A stretch of 64,000 bases of DNA. It comes from Thiocapsa sp. (lineage in GTDB: Bacteria > Pseudomonadota > Gammaproteobacteria > Chromatiales > Chromatiaceae). Below are positions 48,378 to 58,481 of the stretch, in pieces. The position numbers were made by a program, and so were the translations under genes. The notes under the pieces are model-generated. The model saw nothing but the letters and a program-made list of their open reading frames with translations. It was not told the DNA's origin and made no database searches. The DNA lies in NCBI RefSeq assembly GCF_018399035.1, contig NZ_CP073760.1:806001-870000 (forward strand), read 5' to 3'. How positions within the stretch are numbered: position 1 is the stretch's first letter; each line of letters opens with the position of its first letter.

Positions 48378-50759
48378 ATGACCGACATCACCCGGACCCT
48401 CAGCCAGGAGCTTGCCGCTCGACCCGAGCAGGTCGAGGCCGCCATCCGACTGCTCGACGAGGGCGCGACCGTCCCCTTCATCGCGCGCTATCGCAAAGAG
48501 GCCACCGGTGGGCTGGACGATATCCAGTTGCGCTTGCTCGAAGAGCGCCTGGTCTATCTGCGCGATCTGAACGAGCGCCGCGCGACCGTGCTCAAAAGCA
48601 TCGAGGAGCAGGGCAAGCTGACCCCGGAGCTCCAGGCCGAGATCGTCGGCGCCGAGACCAAGCAGCGCCTCGAAGACCTTTATCTACCCTTCAAGCCCAA
48701 GCGGCGCACCAAGGCCCAGATCGCGCGCGAGGCGGGGCTCGAACCCTTGGCCGACGCGCTGCTTGCGGATCCGAGCGCCTCCCCCGAGTCACGCGCGGCG
48801 GCCTATGTGGATTCCACCAAGGGTGTGGAGGACATCGCGGCGGCCCTGGAAGGCGCGCGTCAGATCCTGATGGAGCGCTTTGCCGAGGATCCGGAGCTGA
48901 CCGGGCGTCTGCGCGATCACCTCTGGGAGCAGGGCATTCTGGTCGCCAAGGTCATGCCGGGCAAGGAAGACGAAGGCAATAAGTTCTCGGATTATTTCGA
49001 CTATCGCGAGCCGCTCGCGCGTATTCCGTCGCACCGCGCGCTGGCCTTGTTCCGCGGGCGCAACCAAGGCGTCCTGCACTTGGAGCTGTTGGCCGGGGAG
49101 GGCGATGACCCGGATGCGGTCTGTCGGGGTCTGATCGCGTCGCGCTTCGGGGTTCGCCAGGCCGGGCGCCCCGCAGACGACTGGCTGATCGAGACGGTCC
49201 GCAAGACCTGGCGGATCAAGCTGCTGACGCGGCTCGATTTGGAGCTCAAAGGTCGGATGCTGGAAGCGGCTGGAGAGGAGGCGATTCGCGTCTTCGGGCT
49301 CAACCTCAAGGCGCTCTTGTTGGCCGCCCCGGCGGGCCGGCTTGCGACACTCGGGCTGGACCCCGGACTGCGCACCGGCGTGAAGGTCGCCGTCGTGGAC
49401 GGCACCGGGCGTGTGGCGGCGACCGACACCATCTATCCTCATGTGCCGAAGAACCAATGGGATGCCTCGATCGCGCGTCTTGCCCAGTTGTCGAAAGAGC
49501 ACGGCGTGAAGCTCGTGAGCATCGGCAACGGGACCGGCTCGCGCGAGACCGACCGGCTGGTGCGCGAGCTGATCCAGAAACATCCGGAGCTCGGTCTGCG
49601 CTCGCTCGTCGTCAGCGAGGCGGGCGCCTCGGTCTATTCGGCCTCCGAATTCGCATCCAAGGAGCTGCCCGAGCTGGATGTCTCGCTGCGCGGCGCGGTG
49701 TCGATCGCACGCCGGCTGCAGGATCCGCTCGCCGAGCTGGTGAAGATCGAGCCCAAGGCGATCGGCGTGGGCCAGTACCAGCACGATGTGAATCAGCCTC
49801 GGCTCGCACGCGCCCTGGACACCGTGGTCGAGGACTGCGTGAACGCCGTCGGGGTGGATCTGAACACCGCCTCCGTGCCGCTGCTGACCCAGGTCTCCGG
49901 GCTCAACCGGACCCTGGCCGAGAATATCGTGCAGTTTCGCGAGACCAATGGGGCCTTTTCCAACCGCAAGCGTCTGATGGCGGTCCCACGCTTCGGCGAG
50001 AAGGCGTTCCAGCAGAGTGCGGGATTCCTGCGCGTGCGCGACGGCGACGAGCCGCTGGACGCCTCGGCGGTTCACCCGGAGGCCTATCCGCTGGTGCGCC
50101 ACATCCTGGCCGAAACCGGCAAACCCATTGCGGCCCTGATCGGCGACAGTGCGACCCTGCGCCACCTGGATCCCGTCCGCTTCACCGACGAGCGCTTCGG
50201 TCTGCCGACGGTGAAGGACATCCTCGCCGAGCTGGAGAAACCCGGCCGCGACCCGCGCCCCGAGTTCAAGACCGCGCAGCTCAAGGAGGGCGTTGAGACG
50301 CTCAAGGATCTCAAACCCGACATGATCCTGGAGGGCACGGTCACCAACGTGACCAACTTCGGCGCCTTCGTGGATGTCGGGGTCCATCAGGACGGTCTGG
50401 TGCACATCTCCGCCCTGGCCGACCGCTTCGTGAAGGACCCGCATGCGGTGGTCAAGTCCGGCGACCTCGTGAAGGTGAAGGTGATGGAAGTGGATCTCGT
50501 GCGCAAACGGATCGCGCTGAGCATGCGCTTGGGCGATGTCGCGCCCGAGCGCGGAGCCGGCGATGCCTCCGACAGCCGCTCGCAGGGTCGAGAGTCGCGC
50601 CCGAGGCCACAAACCCCACCGGGTCGGCCCGGCCGCCCGGCCGACGCACGCCCGGCGTCCGACGGGCGAGGTGCGAAGCGCGCCAAGGCGCCCGCCCCGG
50701 CCGAGCCCCCGGTCGGCGGCACCATGGCGGATGCCTTCGCCAAGGCCAAGCGCCGCTGA
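48378..50759 (+). CDS. tex: Tex-type RNA-binding transcription accessory protein
   Basis: A 793-residue Tex protein (YqgF-like RNase H fold, helix-hairpin-helix and S1 domains), a bacterial relative of eukaryotic Spt6. N-terminal helical region with [20 protein letters not shown]; YqgF core with [20 protein letters not shown] (about 340-360); helix-hairpin-helix stretch [21 protein letters not shown]1 domain [20 protein letters not shown] (about 655-720). The C-terminus has an extra Arg/Pro/Ala-rich tail of about 70 residues ending [12 protein letters not shown]-like, probably disordered and RNA-binding. Start ATG 48378 matches the family N-terminus. Confidence 0.95.
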   Translation: MTDITRTLSQELAARPEQVEAAIRLLDEGATVPFIARYRKEATGGLDDIQLRLLEERLVYLRDLNERRATVLKSIEEQGKLTPELQAEIVGAETKQRLEDLYLPFKPKRRTKAQIAREAGLEPLADALLADPSASPESRAAAYVDSTKGVEDIAAALEGARQILMERFAEDPELTGRLRDHLWEQGILVAKVMPGKEDEGNKFSDYFDYREPLARIPSHRALALFRGRNQGVLHLELLAGEGDDPDAVCRGLIASRFGVRQAGRPADDWLIETVRKTWRIKLLTRLDLELKGRMLEAAGEEAIRVFGLNLKALLLAAPAGRLATLGLDPGLRTGVKVAVVDGTGRVAATDTIYPHVPKNQWDASIARLAQLSKEHGVKLVSIGNGTGSRETDRLVRELIQKHPELGLRSLVVSEAGASVYSASEFASKELPELDVSLRGAVSIARRLQDPLAELVKIEPKAIGVGQYQHDVNQPRLARALDTVVEDCVNAVGVDLNTASVPLLTQVSGLNRTLAENIVQFRETNGAFSNRKRLMAVPRFGEKAFQQSAGFLRVRDGDEPLDASAVHPEAYPLVRHILAETGKPIAALIGDSATLRHLDPVRFTDERFGLPTVKDILAELEKPGRDPRPEFKTAQLKEGVETLKDLKPDMILEGTVTNVTNFGAFVDVGVHQDGLVHISALADRFVKDPHAVVKSGDLVKVKVMEVDLVRKRIALSMRLGDVAPERGAGDASDSRSQGRESRPRPQTPPGRPGRPADARPASDGRGAKRAKAPAPAEPPVGGTMADAFAKAKRR

Positions 50760-50790
50760 GTCTGCGCATCGCCACAAGGCGACGGCCGCG

Positions 50791-51141
50791 ATGGGCCGCT
50801 CATCCTCCGCCGACGAGCTGCTGCGCACGCGTGTCTACCGCGCGGCCTCCCCGATTCACGGCCAAGGCTGCTTTGCCAAGATCGCGTTTCGCAGCGGCGA
50901 CTTCATCGGCACCTTCGAAGGCCCCGAGGTGGATCGCGACGGCACCTACGTGCTCTGGACCTACGACGCCGAGGGCAACGTCCTCGCCGGTCGCGAGGGG
51001 CGCAACCTCCTGCGTTGGCTGAACCACAGCGACGACCCGAACGCCGAGCTCGACGGCTTCGATCTCTACGCCCGCCGCGCGATTGCGGTCGACGAGGAGA
51101 TCACCTTCGACTATAGCGGTGCCTGCGGCGACGCGGTTTGA
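50791..51141 (+). CDS. Small SET-domain protein
   Basis: A 116-residue protein consisting only of a SET domain. Recognisable are the SAM-site SPIHGQGCFAKI, the pseudoknot motif LRWLNHSDDPNAEL and DEEITFDYSG. SET domains methylate protein lysines; short bacterial forms have unknown targets. The 31-bp spacing after tex suggests co-transcription and possibly a ribosomal or RNA-associated substrate (inference). The ATG at 50791 has no strong ribosome-binding site, so coupling to tex is likely. Confidence 0.85.
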   Translation: MGRSSSADELLRTRVYRAASPIHGQGCFAKIAFRSGDFIGTFEGPEVDRDGTYVLWTYDAEGNVLAGREGRNLLRWLNHSDDPNAELDGFDLYARRAIAVDEEITFDYSGACGDAV

Positions 51142-51174
51142 TCCAGGATTCCACAGACCCTATCGCCGAACCGT

Positions 51175-54100
51175 TTACGGCAATGGCATGGACCCCGCGC
51201 CTCCCGGAACCGTCCGATTGCGGCCCCCGGCCTTGGCGCGGTACAGCGCCTCGTCCGCCAGCCGCAGCAGTCCATCGGGTGAGGTCATGTCCCCGGGCGC
51301 CAGCACCGCCACGCCGATGCTGACGGTGACGCGCCCGAGCGGCGAGGCATCATGGGGCAGGGCCAAAGCCTCGAGGGCGCTGTGGATCGACTCGACAAGG
51401 CGCAGCATGCCCGCCGCGTCGGTGTCGGGCGCGATGACCGCGAATTCCTCGCCGCCGTAGCGGGCGGCCAGGTCGCTGATCCGGTGCGCCTGGGCACTCA
51501 GTACCCCGGCAATGGCGCGCAGGCATTCATCGCCGGCCTGGTGGCCGTAGCGGTCGTTGTAATGCTTGAACCAGTCCACGTCGAGCATCGCCAGGCTCAG
51601 AGGCCGTGCGGCGCGGGTAGCGCGTTGGCACTCGGTCTGCAGGGTTTCGTCGAAGCGGCGGCGATTGGCGAGACCGGTCAGGCTGTCGGTGGTGCTCAGG
51701 ATCGCGAGCTCGCGGTTGGCGGTCTCGGCCGCTGCCCTGGCGCGCGCAAGATCCTCGCGCACCTGCCGGCTTGCGGTGATGTCCTGGGCGCTGGTGCGAA
51801 AACCGAGTGAACGACCCGAGGCGTCGAAAATCGGGCGCCAGGAGGCGGAGATCCAGAATCGCGAGCCATCTTTGCGCAGACAACGAAACTCGACCTGGTC
51901 GCCGCTGCGGCCCTGCAGCGCTTGCTGAAAGTGTTCCCACATCCAGGGCCGGTCCTCCTCGTGTGTGGCCATCACCACGAAATCGTCCGCGGCGAGATAT
52001 TCCTCCGGGGTGAAGCCCGTCAGCTTCAGCGAAAACGGATTCATCCAGAGCAGCTTGCCTTCCGGACTGAACCAGGACTCCCAACTGGCCGCGTAATTGG
52101 CGATGGCCTTGAACTTCTCATCGCTCTCGCGCAATGCCGCTTCCACCTGCTGACGTTCGGCGATTTCCGCCCCGGCGCGTTCGATGGCGTCCGTGAGCAG
52201 CCGGTTGGCCTCGGACAGCTCGCCGGTGCGCTGCGCGACCTTGCCTTCGAGCGACCGGTAAAGCCCGGCGTTTTCGAGCGAAACCGCCAACTGTCCGCCC
52301 AGTATCGTCACTGCCTCGATGCGCGCGGCGGTAAAGGCGGCGCGAAACAGCCGGTTCTCCAGGACCAGAAAGGCCGTGAGCCGCCCATGGAGGAAAATCG
52401 GCAGGCCCAGCAGCGAACACAGCGGCAGACCGGCGAAGTGCGGATCCCCGGCAAAGCGACTGTCGATGACCGCATCGTCGGAGACCAGCGGGACGCGCGT
52501 CTTCAGCGCCAACCGCATCCCGGCGGCGGTGATGATTCCACGCTCCGCGGCCTCTTCCACCGTCATGCGCTCCAACGACTCCTCGCCGCGCACCCCGCCC
52601 TCCAGGTACCAGCGCCCGGCCTCGTCCAGGACCAGCAGCCGCACGTCGGTCGCGCCGGTCAGTTGGCCCACCAGCTCCACCACTCGCGCAACCAGTCGCG
52701 GCAGCGAGCGTTCGGCAGCCAGGGCCTGGGAGGCGCGCAGCAGTGCCTCATGGTCCAAGGCGTCGCACTGGCTATCCCGCAAACTGCCTGAAGGGCTGGT
52801 GTCCAAAAAAGGCCAGGCGTCGCGCATCGCCCGCGTCTTACCCACGGCCCCCACTGCCGATAATGGGCATGCGCGCGCGCCAGCAGGGCGCGGCCGGCGT
52901 CCTCCAGCCCGCGCCGCAGGTAGCAGTGTCCGGCCCGCTCGGTGATCAGTGCCTGGTGCCAGGGGTGCTGCTGCGCTCCGGCGTGGCGCATCGCCCGCTC
53001 GAAGCGCTGGAGTGCGTCCCAGGGCTGCTCCAGGACGTCCAGCCGCTCGGCTTCCACCAGGTCGTGGAGATGGCCGAAGTTCATGGGCGCGTCGGCGGCG
53101 CGCGCGGCGAGCCAGGTCTGGCTCGCACCGAGGCGCTCCAGCAGGGCCGGCCGGCCCGCCTCGTCGGTCACCCGCAACTGCTCGATCAGCGCGAGTGACT
53201 GCAGAAACATGGCCAGGGCGGTCGGGTAGAAACCGCTGATGTGGCGTGACAGGCCGACCGCGGCCTCGGCATGACGAGACAGCCCCGCCGTATCGTTGAA
53301 CAGGCAGGCCCCTAGCGCCCGGTAGGTGTGATAAAAGGCGAGCGCCATGGCGTTGCCCCGGATGGCCGCGAGATGCGCCTGGTCGTCGAAATCGGCGTCC
53401 GCAAAGCCCCCGCGCGCGTGGGTCTTGCACTCCAAGGCACGCGCGAGCTGTCGGTAGGGCAAGTAAGCCTGCTCTGAATGCCGGCTCCCGGTCTTGCGCG
53501 CAAAGCCGATGGCCGCAGCGAGCTCGGCGTCCATCTCGGCGAGTTGCGCACAGGTGTCGAACAGGGTCGCCAGCGCGTTGAAAAAGGTGAAGTTGGCGAA
53601 CTCCAGATCGCCGGCCCGCAAGAGCCCGGCGAAAGCCGCCCGAGCATGTCCCAGATCGTCGATGAGCGGCTGAAACCAATGACAGGCAAACAGCCCGAAG
53701 GCGTGCTGGGCGCGGGCCTCTTCCAGACCGCCATGGCCGCGCACGAGTGCGGTTTCCAGTGCCGCGCGGGCCGCGCGGTAACCCGTGGCATAGTCGTCCC
53801 GCAGGGCGATGGTCACCATCGTGATACAGCACATCGGGTAGCACAGGAGCTCGCAGTAGCCGGCCTCGATCCACAGGCGGCTGCAGCGCGCCATCATCCA
53901 GAAGCCAAGCAGCGAGCCGGAAAAGAGCGCGGCCGGGATCAGGCGGTTGAGCAGCTGGGCGACCATCAGCAGTCGCTCGTCGTCCAGGTTGCGTTGGGCG
54001 GGCAAACTGCTTCAGCGCGCCTGCCGCCACGTGGCGGTAGAAGAGATCGAGCTCCTGCTCGAGACGGTCGCGGGTGTTTTCGAGCGGCAATGCGATGCAC

Positions 54101-56669
54101 AGCTCTTCCAGGAGGCCGGCCCCCAGACTCACGGCCTCATCGTAGCGGGTGCGGTTGGACAGACTGGCAATCTGGATGCACAGCGGTGCGAGCAATTGAC
54201 GCGGCGACGCCGCCTGCGGCGCCAGCATGGCATAGACCGCATCGGCCTCGTCGTGGCGGGATTGGCTATAGAGCACCAGGTGCAATTCGGAATGGAGGCT
54301 GAACGCCGCCGCCCGATCGCTCTGCCAGGCGTCCGCCGCCAACAGCCCGATCCCCAGCGTCAGGAACCGTTCCGCCGTGAGATCAAGCGAACCGGCCTGG
54401 CGGGCCTGATGCCGCGGCCGCGAGGAAGAGTGCGCGGACGCGCGAGCGCTCGGCGCTCTCGGCGATCAGCGACGCGGCGACCGCATAGTGTTCGGCGGCG
54501 CGCAAGGTCTGCTCGGGATCGGCCGCAACCCCGGCCAGTCGCCGAGCGATCTCCAGATGCAGCCGCTCGCGCCAGGCGTCGTCGCGCAGTTGGTACACCG
54601 CCTGCTGCATCCGGTCGTGGCAAAACGCCAGAGCGGCCCCGTGCTCGGCCCGATGCATCGCCAGCGCCTTGGGCGTGACCAGAATTCCACGCTCGAACGC
54701 AGGCCCGAGCCGCTGCGCGAGTGCGTCGGGATCTTCGCCGGTGGCGAGCGCCAGTAAGCCCAGGGTGCAGGCGGTGCCCAGACAGGCGGCGGCGACCAAG
54801 GTATCGGCGCTCTCCTGCCCCAGGGTCCGCAACCCGTCGGCGAGGAAATCCACGACATTGGTGCTTGCCGGGTGGGCGGCAATGGCGGCGAGATCCCAGT
54901 GCCAGCGCCCCTGCTGCGGGTCCGGCCGCAGTGCCCCTTCGCGGTAGAGCGCATTCAGAAACTCGATCGTGAAAGAAGGGGTTGCCGCTGGTCTTGGCGT
55001 AGAGTGCGGCGGCTAGGGGTTGTACGCTGTCCGGCGGACGGTGCAGCATGTCGGCTAGCAATCTGGTCATGTCGCCCGCCGTCAGGCTGGCCAGGGTCAG
55101 CACCTGGACCGGCGCGCCGGTGGCTGTCGGTTGGCGCAGCAGCGCAGCAGGCGCAGGAGCGGGTGGGCCGCGTCGACCTCGTTGTCGCGATAGGCCCCGA
55201 TCAACAAGAGACCACGCAGCGCCGTGTCTTCGAGCAGTGCCCCGATGAAGTCCAGCGACGGTTGGTCGGCCCATTGCAGGTCGTCGAGAAACAGCACCAG
55301 CGGATGCTCGGGCGCGGCGACTTGGCGCAGCAGGGCGACCAAGAGTGCGCGCAAACGCACCTGCGCCTCGCGTGGCCCGAGTTCCGGTGCGGGGGGCTGC
55401 GCACCGAGCAGTGCCTCCAGTTCCGGTACGACCTCGAACAAGGCGGCCGCGTCCGGGCCGACGCCCTCGAGGATGCGCGTGCGCCATGCCTCGACCCTGT
55501 GCCTCCGGTTCCGCCAGAAGCAACTGGCACAACTGGCGCAGGCCCTGTGCCGGGGCCAGAAACGGGCGGTCGCGGCTGAACTGCTCGAACTTGCCGCTGA
55601 TGAAGAGCCCATTGCCCAGCGTCACCGGTCGGTGGATCTCTTGGATCAGCACGGTCTTGCCGACCCCCGAGTAACCGGCCACAAAGAGGCCACGCGCACC
55701 GCCCGCGGTCGCGTCGGTAAAGGCCGTCATCAGCGTTGCCGATTCCTGCTCGCGCCCGTACAGGCGGCGCGGCGGGCGGGGGGCGAGGGTCAGGTCGAGC
55801 GCCTTCAACCGCACCGCCGCGAGTGGCTGATCGGCGGCCAGCGCGCTGCGCAACTGTTGCAGATCGTGGGCCAGCCCCGCCGCGCTCTGATAGCGGTCGT
55901 CAGGTTCCTTGGCGAGCAGGGTCAGGATCAGCTCCGCCACGCGGGGCGGCAACCAGGGCGCCCGCTCTTGCGGCGGCACCGGCGTGCGGGCCAGGTGGGC
56001 ATGGATCAGGCTAAGGGTATCGGTGCCGGCAAAGGGCGGGGCACCGGTGGCCAGGGCATAGAGGGTGGCGCCGAGCGAATAGAGGTCGGTGCGGTAGTCG
56101 ACCGGCCGATTCATCCGCCCGGTCTGCTCGGGCGACAGATAGGTCGGCGTGCCCGGCAGGGCACTCGGGTGATCGAACCCCGGGTGCTCTTCGGCAAAGG
56201 TCGTGGCCAGATCGTAGTCGATGATCTGCACCTGCAGGTCGGACGGCCGCACCAGGATGTTGGCGGGGTTCAGATCCTTGTGGATGACACCGCGCCCGTG
56301 GATCTCCGCCACCGCATGCGCCAGCGCGTGGGCGATGGTCACAAAGCGCTTCGGATCGAGGTTGCCCAAGAGTCCCGACGCCTGCAGGGTGACACCGCCG
56401 AAGTCCGCCATGGCCAGCTCCGGCGTGGCCGGGTCGTAGCGCACCAGACGCGGACAGCCGGGCAGGCCCTGCAACCGATCCAGGATGCGCTGCTCGTTGT
56501 GTAGCGCGGACCGGGCGGAGGCGAGGTCTCCGTCATCACGGCCCTGCTTGACGATCAAGGGGCCAGCCGTCGGGTCGAGCAGGCGAAGCACCCGCAGGTG
56601 ACGCCCGCGGTGGACCTCGGTTGCACCCGGAGATGGTCCGATCGCTGATGGTCCGATTGCTTGAGTCAA
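51175..56669 (-). pseudogene. Decayed Ser/Thr protein kinase - AAA/NACHT-like ATPase - GAF - PAS - diguanylate cyclase gene
   Basis: A single ~1830-residue gene split over three frames by six frame changes: near 55495 (extra base in GGG), 55140 (base missing), 54973 (extra base in TTT), 54412 (extra base), 54005 (extra base in TTT) and 52850 (base missing in G5). In order: a Hanks-type kinase with HGRGVIHKDLNPANILV and IDYDLA, an ATPase with GYSGVGKT and LFLDDLQWADQPSLDFIGAL, a long helical repeat region, GAF, PAS (FTPEEYLAADDF) and GGDEF with an RISD I-site and GGEEF. The layout matches trifunctional kinase/ATPase/sensor proteins. The stretch 51175 to about 52840 (GAF-PAS-GGDEF) is uninterrupted and might still act if expressed from an internal start. 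Confidence 0.78.
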
Positions 56670-56800
56670 GACGCTACTTCCTGCGTTGCGCGCACGAATC
56701 CATGGTGTAAAAGGCTCGGAGAGTGAGCCTGACGCTGGGAGTCGGATTGGCTCCCCTGACGGACGCCATCGGGAATTCGGAGCTCTGCGGTCAGTTTACC

Positions 56801-56886
56801 TAAACCGCGTCTAGAGCGAGATGCTCACTTTCGAGTGAGCTCGACGTTTGGTGCATCCACCGCCCTTAGCGGGAGACGCGGTTTAA
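56801..56886. repeat. TTAAACCGCG element, subfamily B
   Basis: An 86-bp element with ends CTAAACCGCG and CGCGGTTTAA and the B-type interior GAGCGAGATGCTCACTTTCG, GCATCCACCGCCCTTAGCGG. Located upstream of the decayed kinase gene. Confidence 0.9.
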
Positions 56887-57248
56887 TTCCCTTCGCGGTC
56901 TTTGTAAGGCTTTGTCAATGTCGCCGGGGTCCGCAGGGGCCGAGACCTTCATGCGCGCGACAGCAGAATCTCACCTCGGGAAGAGTGGGCGATGTTTGTT
57001 GATGAAGAATAGCTGAACCCGACAGAGTGGTCCCGAAAATGCGCGCGCGAGGATGGCGCGCGTCCGGGGCAAGGCGGTCGTTTTTCAATGGTATGGGCAG
57101 CCCAAGACGCTGTGCCTCCTCGGCGACGTGCGTCTATAGCACACCCCGGGACGGCCGCCGTTGCCGATTCGCCGGGTACTCCGACGAGTTGCTTTGAACA
57201 GGGTACGCCCCGACACTACCAACCCTAGCAGTCACCCCGCGAGTCACC
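56887..57248. other. Intergenic region with no recognisable gene
   Basis: About 360 bp between a repeat element and the second RND adaptor gene. I see no open frame with coding character and no clear promoter hexamers; a GC-rich dyad (GCGCGCGAGGATGGCGCGCG, about 57043-57062) is the only obvious structure. The RND operon promoter presumably lies in the last ~100 bp. Confidence 0.4.
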
Positions 57249-58481
57249 GTGAAGCGCCTGACCAAGTTCTTGTTGCCCGTCCTGATCCTCGCCGTCGGTT
57301 TCGGAGTTTTTCAGTACCTTAAGCAGACCCGCCCCGAGCGTCCTCCGGCGGAGATCGTCGAACGTGTCTGGCGGATCGAGGCCGAGACGGTGGAGCCGCG
57401 TCGGCTCTCCCCCGGGCTTGAGCTGTACGGCAGCGTGCAGACGCCGGACCTCCTGCGAGCGGCGGCCTCGGCGCAGGCGCGTGTTGCCGGGGTGCTGGTG
57501 CGCGAGGGCGATCGTGTCGAGGCCGGACAACTCCTGGTCGAGCTTGATCCCCGTGATTTCAGCTTTCGTCTCGCACAGGCGCGGGCCCGGATCGACGAGC
57601 TCGAGGCGCAGGTCGAGAGCGAGCAAACCGGGCACGAGACCGATCTCGCCGCGCTCGAGCAGGAGCGCAAGCTGCTCGCGATCGCGCAAGACGGGGTGGA
57701 GCGCGCCTCGCAGCTGACCAAGCAAAGGGTCGGCTCCCAAACCGACCTGGATATCGCCGAGCAGGAACTGGCCCGCCAAGCACTGGCCGTGAGCAACCGC
57801 GAGATGAACATCGCGGACTTCCCGGCGCGCCGACGCGCGCTCGAGGCAAGACGCGCGAGCGCGCGGGCGGGTCTCGAGGAGATTGCGCTCGAGCTCGAGC
57901 GTGCGCCGGTGGTTGCCCCCTACGACGCCATCATCGCCAAGGTCTCGGTCACGGCGGGCGATCAGGTGCGCAAGGACGATATCCTCTTGACGCTCTACGC
58001 GATCGACAGCCTGGAGGTCCGCGCGCGGATCCCGGCGCCCTTTCAGGCGGAGTTGAGCGCCTCCCTGCAGGCCGAGGGCCGACTGCCGGCGACGGCCACC
58101 GTCGGGGAGCGCACGCTCAAGCTCTCGCTGGAGCGGCTTGCCGGCGAGGCCAGCGCGAGCGGGATCGACGGACTCTTCGATATCGAGGACGAGGAGGGTC
58201 TCCTGCGTGCCGGTCAGATGATCGCGTTGCGCCTGGATCGGCCGCCTCGGGATGGCGTGGTGCCGGCCCCCTTCGGTGCGGTCTACGGCGGTGATCGGGT
58301 CTACACGCTCGTCGACGGGCGCATGAAGGGCGTGTCCGTGCGCAGTCTCGGGAGCTGGTTTACCGAGACCGGCGAGGAGCGACTGCTGGTGCAGGCGCCC
58401 GATCTCGCGGCCGGCGATCGCCTGATCGTGACCCACATGCCCAACGCGGTTGATGGGCTGCGGGTGGAGGCGGTGCAGTGA
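57249..58481 (+). CDS. RND efflux periplasmic adaptor (membrane fusion protein), second pump
   Basis: A 410-residue adaptor with an N-terminal anchor (FLLPVLILAVGFGVFQYL), a first lipoyl half (SAQARVAGVLVREGDRVEAG), a long coiled-coil hairpin (about 115-205) with alternating Glu/Arg/Ala, and a second lipoyl half (VAPYDAIIAKVSVTAGDQVR). The start is a GTG at 57249 (GTGAAGCGCCTG). Its end overlaps the permease GTG by 4 bp. Only about 30% of positions look shared with the first pump's adaptor, so this is a different transport system. Confidence 0.88.
   Translation: MKRLTKFLLPVLILAVGFGVFQYLKQTRPERPPAEIVERVWRIEAETVEPRRLSPGLELYGSVQTPDLLRAAASAQARVAGVLVREGDRVEAGQLLVELDPRDFSFRLAQARARIDELEAQVESEQTGHETDLAALEQERKLLAIAQDGVERASQLTKQRVGSQTDLDIAEQELARQALAVSNREMNIADFPARRRALEARRASARAGLEEIALELERAPVVAPYDAIIAKVSVTAGDQVRKDDILLTLYAIDSLEVRARIPAPFQAELSASLQAEGRLPATATVGERTLKLSLERLAGEASASGIDGLFDIEDEEGLLRAGQMIALRLDRPPRDGVVPAPFGAVYGGDRVYTLVDGRMKGVSVRSLGSWFTETGEERLLVQAPDLAAGDRLIVTHMPNAVDGLRVEAVQ

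Noticed and set aside
48789-50828. 679-codon open frame opposite tex
   Set aside because: Antisense shadow; tex on the other strand has complete domain structure.
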